Source: CALBPI01 sp942491885 (lineage in GTDB: Bacteria > Pseudomonadota > Gammaproteobacteria > Steroidobacterales > Woeseiaceae). From it: a stretch of DNA of 64,000 nt. Where the stretch lies: positions 744,001-808,000 of the forward strand of contig CALOCQ010000002.1 in NCBI GenBank assembly GCA_942491885.1, given 5' to 3'. The translations under genes were made by a program, and so were the position numbers. This document shows positions 43,982-57,356 of the stretch, piece after piece (the stretch's first letter is position 1; the number at the start of each line of letters is the position of its first letter). The notes below the pieces were generated by a model, which made no database searches, was not told where the DNA came from, and was given only the letters and a program-made list of their open reading frames with translations.

Positions 43982-44075
43982 GATCTATATTTACCCTGAG
44001 TCTTGCTGTGATAGTCTCTGAGAACGCTGCGCAGCAGCGCCGCGTAAACGTAAAAGCTATAAGGGAATAATGCCA

Positions 44076-44543
44076 ATGAGAAAAATTCTACCTATCGCCA
44101 CACTTGCGTGCGGTGCACTTTTGCTGCCACAGCAATCTGAAGCGCGTGAGTTTGCAGATATCTACACAGACTGCGGGCTCGGCGCAATGATTGCCCCGAA
44201 TAATGACGCCGTTGCCGCGGTCACCAACGTGACCTGGGATTTAGGTACAACCGCAATCAGTTCGAATGCGTCCTCAGAAGATACCTGCAAGGGTGGCGGT
44301 GCTATGAGCGCTGCGCTTATTTTTAAGAGCTACCCTGAACTCGAGCGCGACATCGCGAACGGCGAAGGTGAGCATCTTGATGCACTTATGGCTCTGGCAG
44401 GCGTTGACGCTGCGCAGCAATCGGGCGTAGTAGAAACCATGCGTCCCGAGTTCGCATCATTGGTATCGGCAGAGGGCTACGCGACATCCAGCCGCGAAGA
44501 GAAAGCCGCAGCGCTTTACGACTTGCTCAACGCGTCAATCTGA
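44076..44543 (+). CDS. DUF3015 family secreted protein
   Basis: 155 residues if the ATG at 44076 is used, where AAGGGA lies 9 bases upstream; another ATG at 44070 has too close an SD. N-terminal signal peptide RKILPIATLACGALLLPQQ ending near SEARE. The mature sequence opens with YTDCGLGAMIAPNNDAVAAVTNVTWDLGTTAISSN, the DUF3015 pattern (paired Cys and a Trp-Asp-Leu-Gly-Thr segment), followed by a helical half. Function unknown; usually periplasmic. A strong terminator at 44595-44632 ends it. The 94-base upstream gap may hold the promoter; a TTTACC-16-TAGTCT pair is only weakly matching. Confidence 0.82.
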   Translation: MRKILPIATLACGALLLPQQSEAREFADIYTDCGLGAMIAPNNDAVAAVTNVTWDLGTTAISSNASSEDTCKGGGAMSAALIFKSYPELERDIANGEGEHLDALMALAGVDAAQQSGVVETMRPEFASLVSAEGYATSSREEKAAALYDLLNASI

Positions 44544-44577
44544 CCGTTACGCAACCAGGACTCTGAAACTACGCTAT

Positions 44578-46446
44578 TTGTTTCCGGACCTGAAGGCCGC
44601 TCGACGCTCCGGCGTCGGGCGGCCGTTTTTTTGTGCCTTTCTTTTGCTGGTATACGCTAGCGCCAACGCATCGCCGATGCCTGACGATGACGTTTTGAAC
44701 CAGCTATCGGCGAACCCGACATGGCTCAGACTATTGAAGGCCGACAAAACAGATGATCGGCGCAGCGCTATTAACTCAGCCGATTTTTTTGTCACGGGTA
44801 ACACGTCCGCATCGCCCCTCGAGGAGCTGACAGCACTTCTCACCAGCATCGATACCCCGGCTGACGTACCCGATCGGCAACTACGTTGTCGCTTTCCGGC
44901 TCGCGCATTCTGGCTTTCCCACGAGTTGAACCGGCCGCTCTGGCGTGACTTCGGCCACTGCGAGCGGCTCCTGGACTGGGCCAAGCTTGAGCAACTCGAT
45001 TCTATTTCGCTGATCATGATCAGCGGCTACTTCGGCAACCCGGCATCGACGTTCGGCCACAGCCTGCTACGCATTAATAACAGCGCATCAGGCGCTGACA
45101 CGGCACTACTCGACCTCGGCATTAATTTCGGCGCGCAGGTGCCCCCGAATGAAGCAACAATTGTCTACATTCTGCGCGGCTTGTTTGGCGGCTATCAGGC
45201 AGGTTTCTCCGATCGCACTTTTTTTGAGCATGACCAGACCTATAGCCGGATCGAGTTTCGCGATCGCTGGGAATACACGCTTGCATTGTCAGAGCGGCAA
45301 CGCACGTTTCTGACTTTGCATGTCTGGGAGTTGGCTGGCCGCAAATTCACCTACTACTTTCTCGAAGAGAACTGCAGCTACCGGCTGGCCGAGTTACTCG
45401 AACTTGTATACGAGACACCGCTGATCGACGACGTATCGCTTTGGTATGCACCGGTATCGTTGTTTCACAACCTCAGGACCATACCAGTCGAATCGCCCGC
45501 CTACAGCGATATCCGATATGTGCCATCGGTAGAGACTACGCTGCGCTACAGCCTCGCCCAGCTGGAGCCGAAGGACCTGCAAATCGTCCTCGGGTTAGTC
45601 GAAGGCAGGGAGGTTAGTCTGCCGGAGGACACGAACAAGCGTCAGCAACTGTTTTCGGCCGCTCTGGATTACTTCGCCTATCAACTCGCCGGTAGCGAGG
45701 AAGACGAGCTTGAAGCCGTCCGGCAGCGCAAGAACGCGGTGCTGCTGCAAAGACTCTCCCTGCCAATTGCACCGGCGCCACGTGTTGCTGCACCTGTGTT
45801 GCCGGCACCATCGTCTCTGGCACCGCCCTCCGCGCTCGACGTTGGCGTGGGCAAGAGCGCCTCCAACGATCCATATTTGGCACTGTCGCTGGCCGCCTTT
45901 CGTTATGCCGGCACGGGCAACGACGCGCTGGGTCGGTCGTCACTGGTGGTTGCCGATGTGTCGCTGGGCATCAGCGAAGACGCTGGTGTGTTCATCGATA
46001 CTCTGGACATGATCCGGGCGCGCAAGATTAATGCGCCGTTCCTGCATTTGCCGGGTGAGAGTCGAAGCTCGTGGGAGGTCGCTGTCGGCGCCCGTCGCGC
46101 GCGCCAGGATTGCCTGAGCTGTCTGGAATCATTCGCAAGCGCCGCCTTCGGGCGAACCGCGCGAGTCGGCGAGCGATGGCGAGTAAACATGTCGCTGGCG
46201 GGCAGTGTCTCGAGTAAAGACGCCGCGCTTGAAGTCGGGCCACAGCTAATGATCAATGTTGCGCGCGGTCAGCGCTGGGCGGCGGAAATCGATGCGGCAC
46301 TGGTGTATGCGCCGGACCGTGGCGAGACGCGTCAACGTTATCGGGCCAACGCGCGATTCTCAATCAGTAGTCGCGATGAGCTATCGCTGTCAGCGCTATC
46401 GGATTTTGGCACCGGGATCCGCGCTTACTACTCGCGACGCTGGTGA
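44578..46446 (+). CDS. DUF4105 domain envelope protein; N-terminus overlaps a terminator
   Basis: About 622 residues if read from TTG at 44578. RRSGVGRPFFCAFLLLVYAS, ending near ANAS, is a plausible signal peptide, but the first part of it is the T-rich end of the upstream terminator; there is no SD near 44578, and the next in-frame ATG (at 44677, MPDDDVL) would remove the signal. The DUF4105 core (about 140-300) shows ISGYFGNPASTFGHSLLR, FGGYQAGFSDRTFFEHD and FLEENCSYRLAELLE. DUF4105 resembles cysteine/histidine peptidase-like folds; GHSLLR and ENCSYRL supply His and Cys. The C-terminal third is beta-rich and ends ALSDFGTGIRAYYSRRW like an outer-membrane barrel. Function unknown. Confidence 0.85.
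   Translation: MFPDLKAARRSGVGRPFFCAFLLLVYASANASPMPDDDVLNQLSANPTWLRLLKADKTDDRRSAINSADFFVTGNTSASPLEELTALLTSIDTPADVPDRQLRCRFPARAFWLSHELNRPLWRDFGHCERLLDWAKLEQLDSISLIMISGYFGNPASTFGHSLLRINNSASGADTALLDLGINFGAQVPPNEATIVYILRGLFGGYQAGFSDRTFFEHDQTYSRIEFRDRWEYTLALSERQRTFLTLHVWELAGRKFTYYFLEENCSYRLAELLELVYETPLIDDVSLWYAPVSLFHNLRTIPVESPAYSDIRYVPSVETTLRYSLAQLEPKDLQIVLGLVEGREVSLPEDTNKRQQLFSAALDYFAYQLAGSEEDELEAVRQRKNAVLLQRLSLPIAPAPRVAAPVLPAPSSLAPPSALDVGVGKSASNDPYLALSLAAFRYAGTGNDALGRSSLVVADVSLGISEDAGVFIDTLDMIRARKINAPFLHLPGESRSSWEVAVGARRARQDCLSCLESFASAAFGRTARVGERWRVNMSLAGSVSSKDAALEVGPQLMINVARGQRWAAEIDAALVYAPDRGETRQRYRANARFSISSRDELSLSALSDFGTGIRAYYSRRW
44595..44632 (+). terminator. Strong rho-independent terminator after the DUF3015 gene
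   Basis: GGCCGCTCGACGC (44595-44607), loop TCCG, GCGTCGGGCGGCC (44612-44624), a 13-bp stem with one G-T pair, then G and seven T (44626-44632). It lies 51 bases after the DUF3015 stop and inside the open frame of the DUF4105 gene, upstream of its signal-peptide hydrophobic core. Confidence 0.88.
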
Positions 46447-46454
46447 AGGCGCGC

Positions 46455-47864
46455 TCAGATATCGAGATAATCGACAATACCCATCGCCGCCTCGCGGCCC
46501 TCGAACACGGCGGTAACGACCAGGTCGGAACCACGCACCATGTCACCGCCAGCGAATACCTTGGGGTTGCTGGTCTGGAACGGGCGCTGCTTGTCGCGGC
46601 TAACCTGCACGCGGCCGTCGTCGGCAACATTGACCTTGTGTTCGCCGAACCAGTCGGCAGGATTGGGGCGGAAGCCGAACGCGATAATGACCGCGTCCGC
46701 GGGTAACACCTGCTCGCTACCCGGCACGGGTTCCGGACGCCGCCGCCCGTCGCTGCCGGGCTCGCCAAGCCGTGTTTCAACAACCTTCACGCCCGTCACA
46801 TGATCCGTGCCGATAATTTCCACCGGCTGACGATTGAACAGAAACTCAACGCCCTCTTCCCTGGCGTTTTTCACTTCGCGACGTGATCCCGGCATGTTCT
46901 GCTCATCACGGCGGTAAGCGCACGTGACCGACGTCGCGCCCTGGCGAATCGCCGTGCGATTGCAGTCCATACCGGTATCGCCACCACCGAGCACGACCAC
47001 GCGCTTGCCGGCAAGATTCATAGCGGGGTCGACACGATCGGCGTTGCCGAGCGTCTTGTAGGCATTCGAAATCAGGTAGGGCAGCGCATCATTCACGCCC
47101 GGCAGATCTTCACCGGGGAAGCCGCCGCGAACATAGGTATAGGTGCCCATGCCAAGGAACACCGCGTCGTAGTCCTCGAGCAGGTCATCAAATGACACGT
47201 CCTCGCCAACGCGGGTGTTCAGAATAAACTCGACGCCCATGCCTTCGAGAATCTCGCGACGTTTGGCGACGATTTCCTTCTCAAGCTTGAACGGCGGAAT
47301 GCCGAAGGTCAGCAAACCACCAATCTGCGAATAGGCATCATAGACAACTGCTTTAACGCCGTTGCGTGCCAGCACATCGGCCGCGGCCAGCCCGGCCGGC
47401 CCGGCGCCAACGATAGCGACCTGTTTACCGGTTGCCACGACGTGCGACATGTCCGGGCGCCAGCCCAGCTTCATCGCCTCGTCGGTAATGTATTTCTCAA
47501 TATTGCCGATGCTGACGGCGCCAAGGCCGTCATTGAGCGTGCACGCGCCTTCGCACAGGCGGTCCTGCGGGCATACGCGCCCGCAGACTTCGGGCAGCGA
47601 GTTGGTCTGGTGTGACAACTCGGCCGCCTCGAGGATATTGCCCTCGCGGATCAGGTTCAGCCAGTTGGGGATATAGTTGTGCACCGGGCACTTCCACTCG
47701 CAATACGGGTTACCGCAATTCAGGCAACGCCCCGCCTGGTCGGCAGCCTCTTCGGCACTGAACTGACCGTAGATCTCTTGGTAGTGACCGACGCGAACGT
47801 CGGCCGGCTGCTTGTCCGGGTCGCGCCTCGGAATATCGAGAAACTGAAGGGGAAACTCTGCCAT
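46455..47864 (-). CDS. gltD: Glutamate synthase (NADPH), small subunit
   Basis: 469 residues; feeds electrons from NADPH to GltB for reductive transfer of the glutamine amide to 2-oxoglutarate. N-terminal Fe-S domain CLNCGNPYCEWKCPVHNYIP, then CGRVCPQDRLCEGAC, FAD loop VAIVGAGPAGLAAADVLAR, NADPH loop VVVLGGGDTGMDCNRTAIR and the C-terminal FAD segment VFAGGDMVRGSDLVVTA. Starts 3 bases after the gltB stop; converges on the DUF4105 gene with only 8 bases between stops. Typical length for proteobacterial GltD (about 470). Confidence 0.96.
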   Translation of the reverse strand: MAEFPLQFLDIPRRDPDKQPADVRVGHYQEIYGQFSAEEAADQAGRCLNCGNPYCEWKCPVHNYIPNWLNLIREGNILEAAELSHQTNSLPEVCGRVCPQDRLCEGACTLNDGLGAVSIGNIEKYITDEAMKLGWRPDMSHVVATGKQVAIVGAGPAGLAAADVLARNGVKAVVYDAYSQIGGLLTFGIPPFKLEKEIVAKRREILEGMGVEFILNTRVGEDVSFDDLLEDYDAVFLGMGTYTYVRGGFPGEDLPGVNDALPYLISNAYKTLGNADRVDPAMNLAGKRVVVLGGGDTGMDCNRTAIRQGATSVTCAYRRDEQNMPGSRREVKNAREEGVEFLFNRQPVEIIGTDHVTGVKVVETRLGEPGSDGRRRPEPVPGSEQVLPADAVIIAFGFRPNPADWFGEHKVNVADDGRVQVSRDKQRPFQTSNPKVFAGGDMVRGSDLVVTAVFEGREAAMGIVDYLDI

Positions 47865-47867
47865 GCT

Positions 47868-52349
<4,482 letters not shown>

Positions 52350-52711
52350 ACCTCGTGTTTATCGGCGGCGATATTCGCCGCGCAGCCGTAGCGATCCATC
52401 CAACGTGCAAACACGATGGACTCACAATTATTGTCGGGTGACGTCGGGCAATTAAGGCGTCGGTCAGGTGGCGAATCGGGGCTCGCCAGCGGCACAACAC
52501 GCCCGGCACACGCCCTATATATGCCATCAATGCCGCAGTGCGACAAATAGCGCTTCCGGGCTTTTCTCGTCGCAGCTACTACAGTCTGCAGCCGAATGAA
52601 AAGATAGCCGCAATTTAAAGGCTTTTCGACGATTTAACGTCAATTTTGCCGCTATATGCGTACACAGACAGCATCACTAAAGCGGCGGCAAAAGCTCGGT
52701 TACGCGCGTAA
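52350..52711. other. Intergenic region upstream of gltB (no gene found)
   Basis: About 360 bases between gltB and the LEA-type lipoprotein. Both are leftward, so this holds the gltB promoter and leader. I found no convincing gene: the short frames inside have atypical composition and no SD. The half near the lipoprotein is relatively AT-rich and contains a 14-base palindrome. Confidence 0.6.
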
Positions 52712-52712
52712 C
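52699..52712. repeat. Perfect 14-base palindrome at the end of the LEA-type gene
   Basis: GTTACGCGCGTAAC reads the same on both strands and touches the stop codon of the LEA-type lipoprotein gene at 52712. It may form a hairpin in the 3' end of that transcript, with AGCTTTT following a few bases on (minus strand), or be a protein-binding site upstream of gltB. Confidence 0.4.
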
Positions 52713-53182
52713 TAATTGCCCCGCAAACTGACTTTACCGGCACTGCTGAACGGCAGCGGATTGACCAGCGGCAGATCCAGCGCGACGCTGCCATCGACGC
52801 TGTAATCGAGCTCTGTCTCACCACCACGCAGGACTCTTGTGCCTAGCTCCTGCAGCGCCGTGATTAGCGAGGTTTCGACGCTGACGCTGAAGCTGCCATC
52901 ACCGTTCGCCGGCACCCGAAACGACTCGGTGGTGCTGCCGCGCGCCAGCGACATGCCGCCCAGCGTAATACCGTAGTCGACGCGTTTTATCGGCAAAGCA
53001 ATCGCATTCGGATTGCTCACCGCAAAGCTGATCTCGAAGCGCTGGGTCGTAAGGTCCGCCTGGCCCAGGCGCACGCTCGCCAGCCTGACCTCAGGCGACT
53101 CGAAAGGCTGGCCGAAGGTTGAGCAGCCGGCCAATAGCAGCGAAAGTGATAACAGCCCGAGTCTTTGTTTAATTGTTTGCAT
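52712..53182 (-). CDS. LEA type 2 (WHy domain) family lipoprotein
   Basis: 156 residues starting at the ATG at 53182 with GGAGGGG just upstream; a frame reaching 53365 was rejected. Lipoprotein signal MQTIKQRLGLLSLSLLLAGC (Cys20). The mature protein fits the LEA14/WHy pattern: a beta sandwich with SVRLGQADLTTQRFEISFAV, the NPNAIALPIKRVDYGITLGG hallmark, and VPANGDGSFSVSVE. Such envelope proteins are of unknown function, sometimes linked to desiccation or solvent stress. Followed leftward by gltB after about 360 bases. Confidence 0.82.
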   Translation of the reverse strand: MQTIKQRLGLLSLSLLLAGCSTFGQPFESPEVRLASVRLGQADLTTQRFEISFAVSNPNAIALPIKRVDYGITLGGMSLARGSTTESFRVPANGDGSFSVSVETSLITALQELGTRVLRGGETELDYSVDGSVALDLPLVNPLPFSSAGKVSLRGN

Positions 53183-53231
53183 GACCCCTCCGGATCGACA
53201 GGAATAACGTGACCCCGCCGGGTCGATGGTC

Positions 53232-53678
53232 CTAACGCGGCTGAGCGTCGCCTTCCGCCCAGCGTGCGCTGACAATCTGCCAGTCACTGCCGACCTGCTG
53301 CAACTCCAGCACAAAACCATAGACAGACGTGCGCAGTCCGAATCGCTCAAGATTTGCGCCCGCAAAGCGCACCCGCACCTTCGCCTCGGCCAACGTCGGG
53401 GTCAGCATCGTGACATTATCGGTATCGGCGAAGATAACAACCTTGTCGGTGCGCAGCATGAAAACGCGCATGATATTTACCACCGCCTGCTTGTCGTTGC
53501 CACGCAGATCGTAGTAGCTGTCGCTAATGGCCGCCGCAAGCGGGCGGATCGATTCGTCCTCGGCATGGCTTGCCATGTCTTTTATCAGCGCGCGTATCTG
53601 CGCTTCCGGCGATGCGTCGGAACCGCAACCGGCGCTAGCCAATGTGATCACAATCAAAATTAGTCTGAGTATCTTCAT
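53232..53678 (-). CDS. Small uncharacterised lipoprotein (NTF2-like fold suspected)
   Basis: 148 residues from the ATG at 53678. Signal MKILRLILIVITLASAGC with Cys18 as lipid site. The remaining part alternates a helical start (EAQIRALIKDMASHAEDE) with strands ending in GFVLELQQVGSDWQIVSARW, the order and final strand typical of NTF2/SnoaL-like sheets, in which VWRIVSARW-like ends recur. No SD is obvious. Unknown function. Upstream of the LEA lipoprotein by 49 bases on the same strand, so possibly cotranscribed; divergent from DUF924. Confidence 0.65.
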   Translation of the reverse strand: MKILRLILIVITLASAGCGSDASPEAQIRALIKDMASHAEDESIRPLAAAISDSYYDLRGNDKQAVVNIMRVFMLRTDKVVIFADTDNVTMLTPTLAEAKVRVRFAGANLERFGLRTSVYGFVLELQQVGSDWQIVSARWAEGDAQPR

Positions 53679-53758
53679 GCGCGGATTATTCCATCTGTTG
53701 GCGAATCTGTCAGAATGACTGTCAGGCAACGCCGTGACCAACCGGCAGGGAGCACGCT

Positions 53759-54391
53759 TTGGACGAAAGTCTGGGTCAACAGGACAGTGACGACATTCAC
53801 GGTATCCTTAATATGTGGTTTCGTGAGCGCGAGCACGAGCTGCCGGGGCTGGATGCCCGGGTCAGCTTCTGGTTCGGCGAGGACCCGGAGCGAGACATTC
53901 AGATTCGCCATCGCTTCGGCTCGCTGATCAAGCGCGCCTCGGCGAATGAGCTCGACCACTGGGCAAAAATCCCGCTGGGCCGGCTCGCGCTGATCATCAT
54001 CATCGACCAGTTCCGCCGCAACGTGTATCGCGGCACACCCCAGGCCTTCAGCCACGACCGCATGGCGCTGAAACTGTGCGTCGAAGGCGCGATCGCGAAA
54101 CACGACAAGCAGCTGTCACTGGTACAACGGGTGTTCTTTTTTATGCCGATGCAGCACATCGAATCACTGAAGGTTCAAAACAAGTCGGTGACCGTTTTCG
54201 AAGGCCTCGCCAAGGCGGCCAGCGGCACCGAGAAAGACACGTTTCAGACCTTCGCCGATTTTGCCGAACTGCACCGCGACATCATCGAGCAGTTCGGGCG
54301 CTTTCCGCACCGCAATCCGATACTCGGGCGCGAAAGCAGCGACCTGGAGAAGGAATACCTGCAAGACGGACCCGACTTCGGCCAGGGCTGA
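53759..54391 (+). CDS. DUF924 family protein
   Basis: 210 residues beginning with TTG at 53759, with AGGGAG 6 bases upstream, which supports this non-ATG start. All-helical cytoplasmic protein matching DUF924: RVSFWFGEDPERD, LALIIIIDQFRRNVYRGTPQAF, FFFMPMQHIESLKVQ and FGRFPHRNPILGR. This family has a TPR-like fold and no assigned activity. Converges on the MATE transporter across 10 bases. Confidence 0.88.
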   Translation: MDESLGQQDSDDIHGILNMWFREREHELPGLDARVSFWFGEDPERDIQIRHRFGSLIKRASANELDHWAKIPLGRLALIIIIDQFRRNVYRGTPQAFSHDRMALKLCVEGAIAKHDKQLSLVQRVFFFMPMQHIESLKVQNKSVTVFEGLAKAASGTEKDTFQTFADFAELHRDIIEQFGRFPHRNPILGRESSDLEKEYLQDGPDFGQG

Positions 54392-54401
54392 TCCTCAGCC
54401 G

Positions 54402-55790
54402 CTAGTGGTCGCGCGATAGCGCCACCAGGCGATCGGTCTGGCCCGAGACCCAGTGATAACGACTGACCAGCAATACCGCCGAAATGGTCAACCCGACGAC
54501 AAAGCCACCCCAGATCATCGCCGGCGATAACTTCAGGTGCAGCGCGGCCGCATAGGCCAGCGGAAACGCGATGATCCAATAAGAGAAGGTGGTCAGAAAC
54601 ATCGGTACGCTGGTATCGTGCAGTCCGCGCAGCGCGCCGGCCGCACCGACCTGCACACCGTCGGAAATCTGGAAGATTGCCGCGACCAGCAGCAACGACA
54701 TCGCAACGGCATGCACTTCATAGTCGCTGGTGTAGAGCCCGACTATGCCGTCCCGAAACAACATCAGCCCGCCGGCCGATATTGTCATGAACAGCGCGCA
54801 GGCGATGATGCCGAGATAGCCACGCATGCGTGCCAGTTCGATATCGCCGCGGCCGATCGCCTGACTGACCAGCACTGTCGTAGCCGAGTTCAGTCCCATC
54901 GGAATCATGAACATCGTCGATGCATAGTTCAGGGCTATCTGGTGCGCGGCCGATATATTCGCCGACAGCTTGCCCATCAACAGCGAGACGGCACTGAACA
55001 ACCCTGCCTCGGCGATGATGCTGACCATGATCGGCAGTCCAAGCACCAGAATCTGGCGCATTTCCAGCCATTGCGGGCCGCGCCCGGTGGTGAAAATATT
55101 GAACGGCTTGTAGCGCGGGCTGCGCAGCATGTAGATCAGCAGCGCGAACAACATGAACCACATGGTGATGGCGCTGGCGACGCCGGCACCGACCGCACCC
55201 ATCGCCGGCGCGCCGAGCTTGCCGAACATGAAAATGTAGTTGCCGGTGACGTTGACCACCAGGCCCAGCATGGAGACGAACATGACCGGACGGGTCCAGC
55301 CGACACCCTCGGTCGTGTAGCGCAGCACCAGATAGGCGAAAACGGCCGGCGCACCCCAGACAATCGCGCGCAGGTAGTCGGCCGTCAGGTCGCGGAAACT
55401 CGGATCAATGCCGATTGCCACCAGCGCGCCGCGTGCGCCGAAGAACAACGCCGAAAAAACCAGTGCGCTCAGCGCCAGGCTGAGCCAGAAACCCTGACGC
55501 GCGTAGCGCCCGATGAGATGGCCGCGCCCGCCACCAATGTGGCGAGCGCTGATCGGCGAAATCGCCATCAGTACACCGAGACCAACGAGGAAGAACAACA
55601 TCCAGACGCTGCTGCCGACACCGACCGCTGCGAGTTCCTCGGCGCCGATGCTGCCCGACATCGCGGTGTCTGCTACGCCCATGCCGGCCAACGCGAGGTT
55701 ATTCGCAATCAGCGGACCGGCAAGCCGGAGCATGTGTTTGAATTCGGCCAGACGCGATGTCGGCGGCTGACCCATCGCGGCGCGTGTCAT
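54402..55790 (-). CDS. MATE family multidrug/toxin efflux transporter
   Basis: 462 residues, two similar six-helix halves (12 membrane segments) of the MATE plan: LRLAGPLIANNLALAGMG and DTAMSGSIGAEELAAV-type start, RHIGGGRGHLIGRYARQGFW, and in the second half VLGLPIMVSIIAEAGLFSAV with ISAAHQIALNYASTMFMIPM. Exports cationic drugs by Na+ or H+ coupling in NorM relatives; this resembles the NorM/DinF-like group, substrate undetermined. No local regulator gene. The opposite strand has one very long open frame that continues into the thiolase gene, which I attribute to composition. Confidence 0.92.
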   Translation of the reverse strand: MTRAAMGQPPTSRLAEFKHMLRLAGPLIANNLALAGMGVADTAMSGSIGAEELAAVGVGSSVWMLFFLVGLGVLMAISPISARHIGGGRGHLIGRYARQGFWLSLALSALVFSALFFGARGALVAIGIDPSFRDLTADYLRAIVWGAPAVFAYLVLRYTTEGVGWTRPVMFVSMLGLVVNVTGNYIFMFGKLGAPAMGAVGAGVASAITMWFMLFALLIYMLRSPRYKPFNIFTTGRGPQWLEMRQILVLGLPIMVSIIAEAGLFSAVSLLMGKLSANISAAHQIALNYASTMFMIPMGLNSATTVLVSQAIGRGDIELARMRGYLGIIACALFMTISAGGLMLFRDGIVGLYTSDYEVHAVAMSLLLVAAIFQISDGVQVGAAGALRGLHDTSVPMFLTTFSYWIIAFPLAYAAALHLKLSPAMIWGGFVVGLTISAVLLVSRYHWVSGQTDRLVALSRDH

Positions 55791-55940
55791 AGCCTGACCG
55801 GTAGCAGGATCCTGGGGCCCGGCAGCGTAGCACGGTGCAGCTACACCGGGCGATGCGATTTGGTTACAGTAGGCACTGTTCAGCGAGTCCGCCGCGTTTC
55901 GCGCCGGGGTTCGCCCGATTCACTAAACAGGGAACACATC

Positions 55941-57227
55941 ATGTTGCACGATGGGAAATCCAGACGCGTCGCAATCGTGGGCGGCATACGCATTCCATTT
56001 GCCCGCTCACATACCGCCTACCGAAAATGCTCAAACCTCGACATGATGAGCGCAACGCTGGCGGCTCTCGTCGAACGCTACGATTTGCAGGACGAGGTAC
56101 TTGGTGATGTCTCGCTAGGCGCGGTGATCAAGCACTCGCGCGACTGGAATCTGGCCCGCGAATCGGTGTTGAGCTCCGGACTGTCACCGAAAACGCCCGC
56201 CTTCGATCTGCAGCGCGCGTGCGGTACCAGCCTGTCGGGTAGCGTCATGATCGCCAACCGGATCGCGCTAGGCCAGATCGACGTCGGCATCGGCGCGGGC
56301 ACCGACACGGTGAGTGATCCACCGATCGTCTATGACGACGAGTACCGCAGCATCATGATGGCAAGCTATCGCGCTCGCAGCCTCGGTCAGCGACTGAAGC
56401 CGTGGCTGGGACTGCGCCCACGGCATTTCAAGCCGGTATTGCCCGGTGTCGAAGAACCGCGCACAAAGCTGTCGATGGGCCAAAGCACCGAAATTACCGC
56501 CAAGCAGTGGGAGATCAGCCGCGAGGAGCAGGATGCTTTGGCGCTGACCAGTCACAAGAAAGCGGCCGCCGCCTATGACGCCGGTTTCTATGATGATCTG
56601 GTCACGCCGTTCGAAGGCCTGACCCGTGACAACAACATTCGACCGGACACCTCGCTCGAGGCACTGGCCAAACTGCGCCCGGCGTTTGACCGCAGCGGCA
56701 ACGGCACGATGACGGCCGGTAACAGCACGCCACTGACCGACGGTGCATCGTCGGTATTGCTGGCCAGCGAAGACTGGGCCCGTAAACGCGGCCTGCCGGT
56801 GCTGGCCTATCTCGATTTTTGCAAGGTCGCCGCGGTCGACTTCGTCAACGATGAAGGCCTGTTGATGGCGCCCGCCTACGCAGTGTCGGAAATGCTCCGC
56901 GACGCCGGGCTCGGATTTGATGATATCGACCTGTTCGAGATCCATGAGGCATTCGCAGCACAGGCGCTGGCAACCATGAAAGCGTGGGAATCGGCCGACT
57001 TCTGTCGCGACCGGCTCGGCCGCGATGCGCCATTGGGTAACATCGACCGTGACAAGCTCAATATCAAGGGCGGCAGCCTGGCGATGGGGCATCCGTTCGC
57101 CGCTACGGGTGGCCGGATCATCGGCGCTCTGGCGAAAATGCTGCATGAACGTGGCAGCGGTCGCGGGCTTATTTCGATTTGCACGGCCGGCGGCATGGGC
57201 GTCACGGCGATTCTGTCGGCACAGTGA
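55941..57227 (+). CDS. Acetyl-CoA C-acyltransferase (thiolase), FadI-like
   Basis: 428 residues from the ATG at 55941, with AGGGAA 8 bases upstream. Thiolase residues: acylated C94 in LQRACGTSLSG, HEAFAAQALA, H384 in AMGHPFAATGGR and C414 in CTAGGMG, all conserved. Length and the long insertion between the first two motifs match the FadI-type 3-ketoacyl-CoA thiolases rather than biosynthetic PhaA. No FadJ-type partner lies next to it, so whether it acts in beta-oxidation or another acyl-CoA route is open. Separate from MATE (divergent) and from the symporter (129 bases upstream of it). Confidence 0.92.
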   Translation: MLHDGKSRRVAIVGGIRIPFARSHTAYRKCSNLDMMSATLAALVERYDLQDEVLGDVSLGAVIKHSRDWNLARESVLSSGLSPKTPAFDLQRACGTSLSGSVMIANRIALGQIDVGIGAGTDTVSDPPIVYDDEYRSIMMASYRARSLGQRLKPWLGLRPRHFKPVLPGVEEPRTKLSMGQSTEITAKQWEISREEQDALALTSHKKAAAAYDAGFYDDLVTPFEGLTRDNNIRPDTSLEALAKLRPAFDRSGNGTMTAGNSTPLTDGASSVLLASEDWARKRGLPVLAYLDFCKVAAVDFVNDEGLLMAPAYAVSEMLRDAGLGFDDIDLFEIHEAFAAQALATMKAWESADFCRDRLGRDAPLGNIDRDKLNIKGGSLAMGHPFAATGGRIIGALAKMLHERGSGRGLISICTAGGMGVTAILSAQ

Positions 57228-57356
57228 TGGCGCTGCGGGCCACGACGCGTCTGTTATAGTGTCGCGCTGACAACGCTTGCAATACAGCGGGTTATGACAA
57301 TAACGGTGTCGCGTCGATGCCGGCTTTTATAAATAAATAATCTTTCGGGGAGACGC

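Noticed and set aside
54537..57227. An exceptionally long open frame covering the opposite strand of the MATE gene and continuing in frame into the thiolase gene
   Set aside because: The first 470 codons have a Gln/Arg/His-rich composition typical of antisense to a GC-rich membrane protein. Only the part from 55941 resembles a known family, and it has its own SD.
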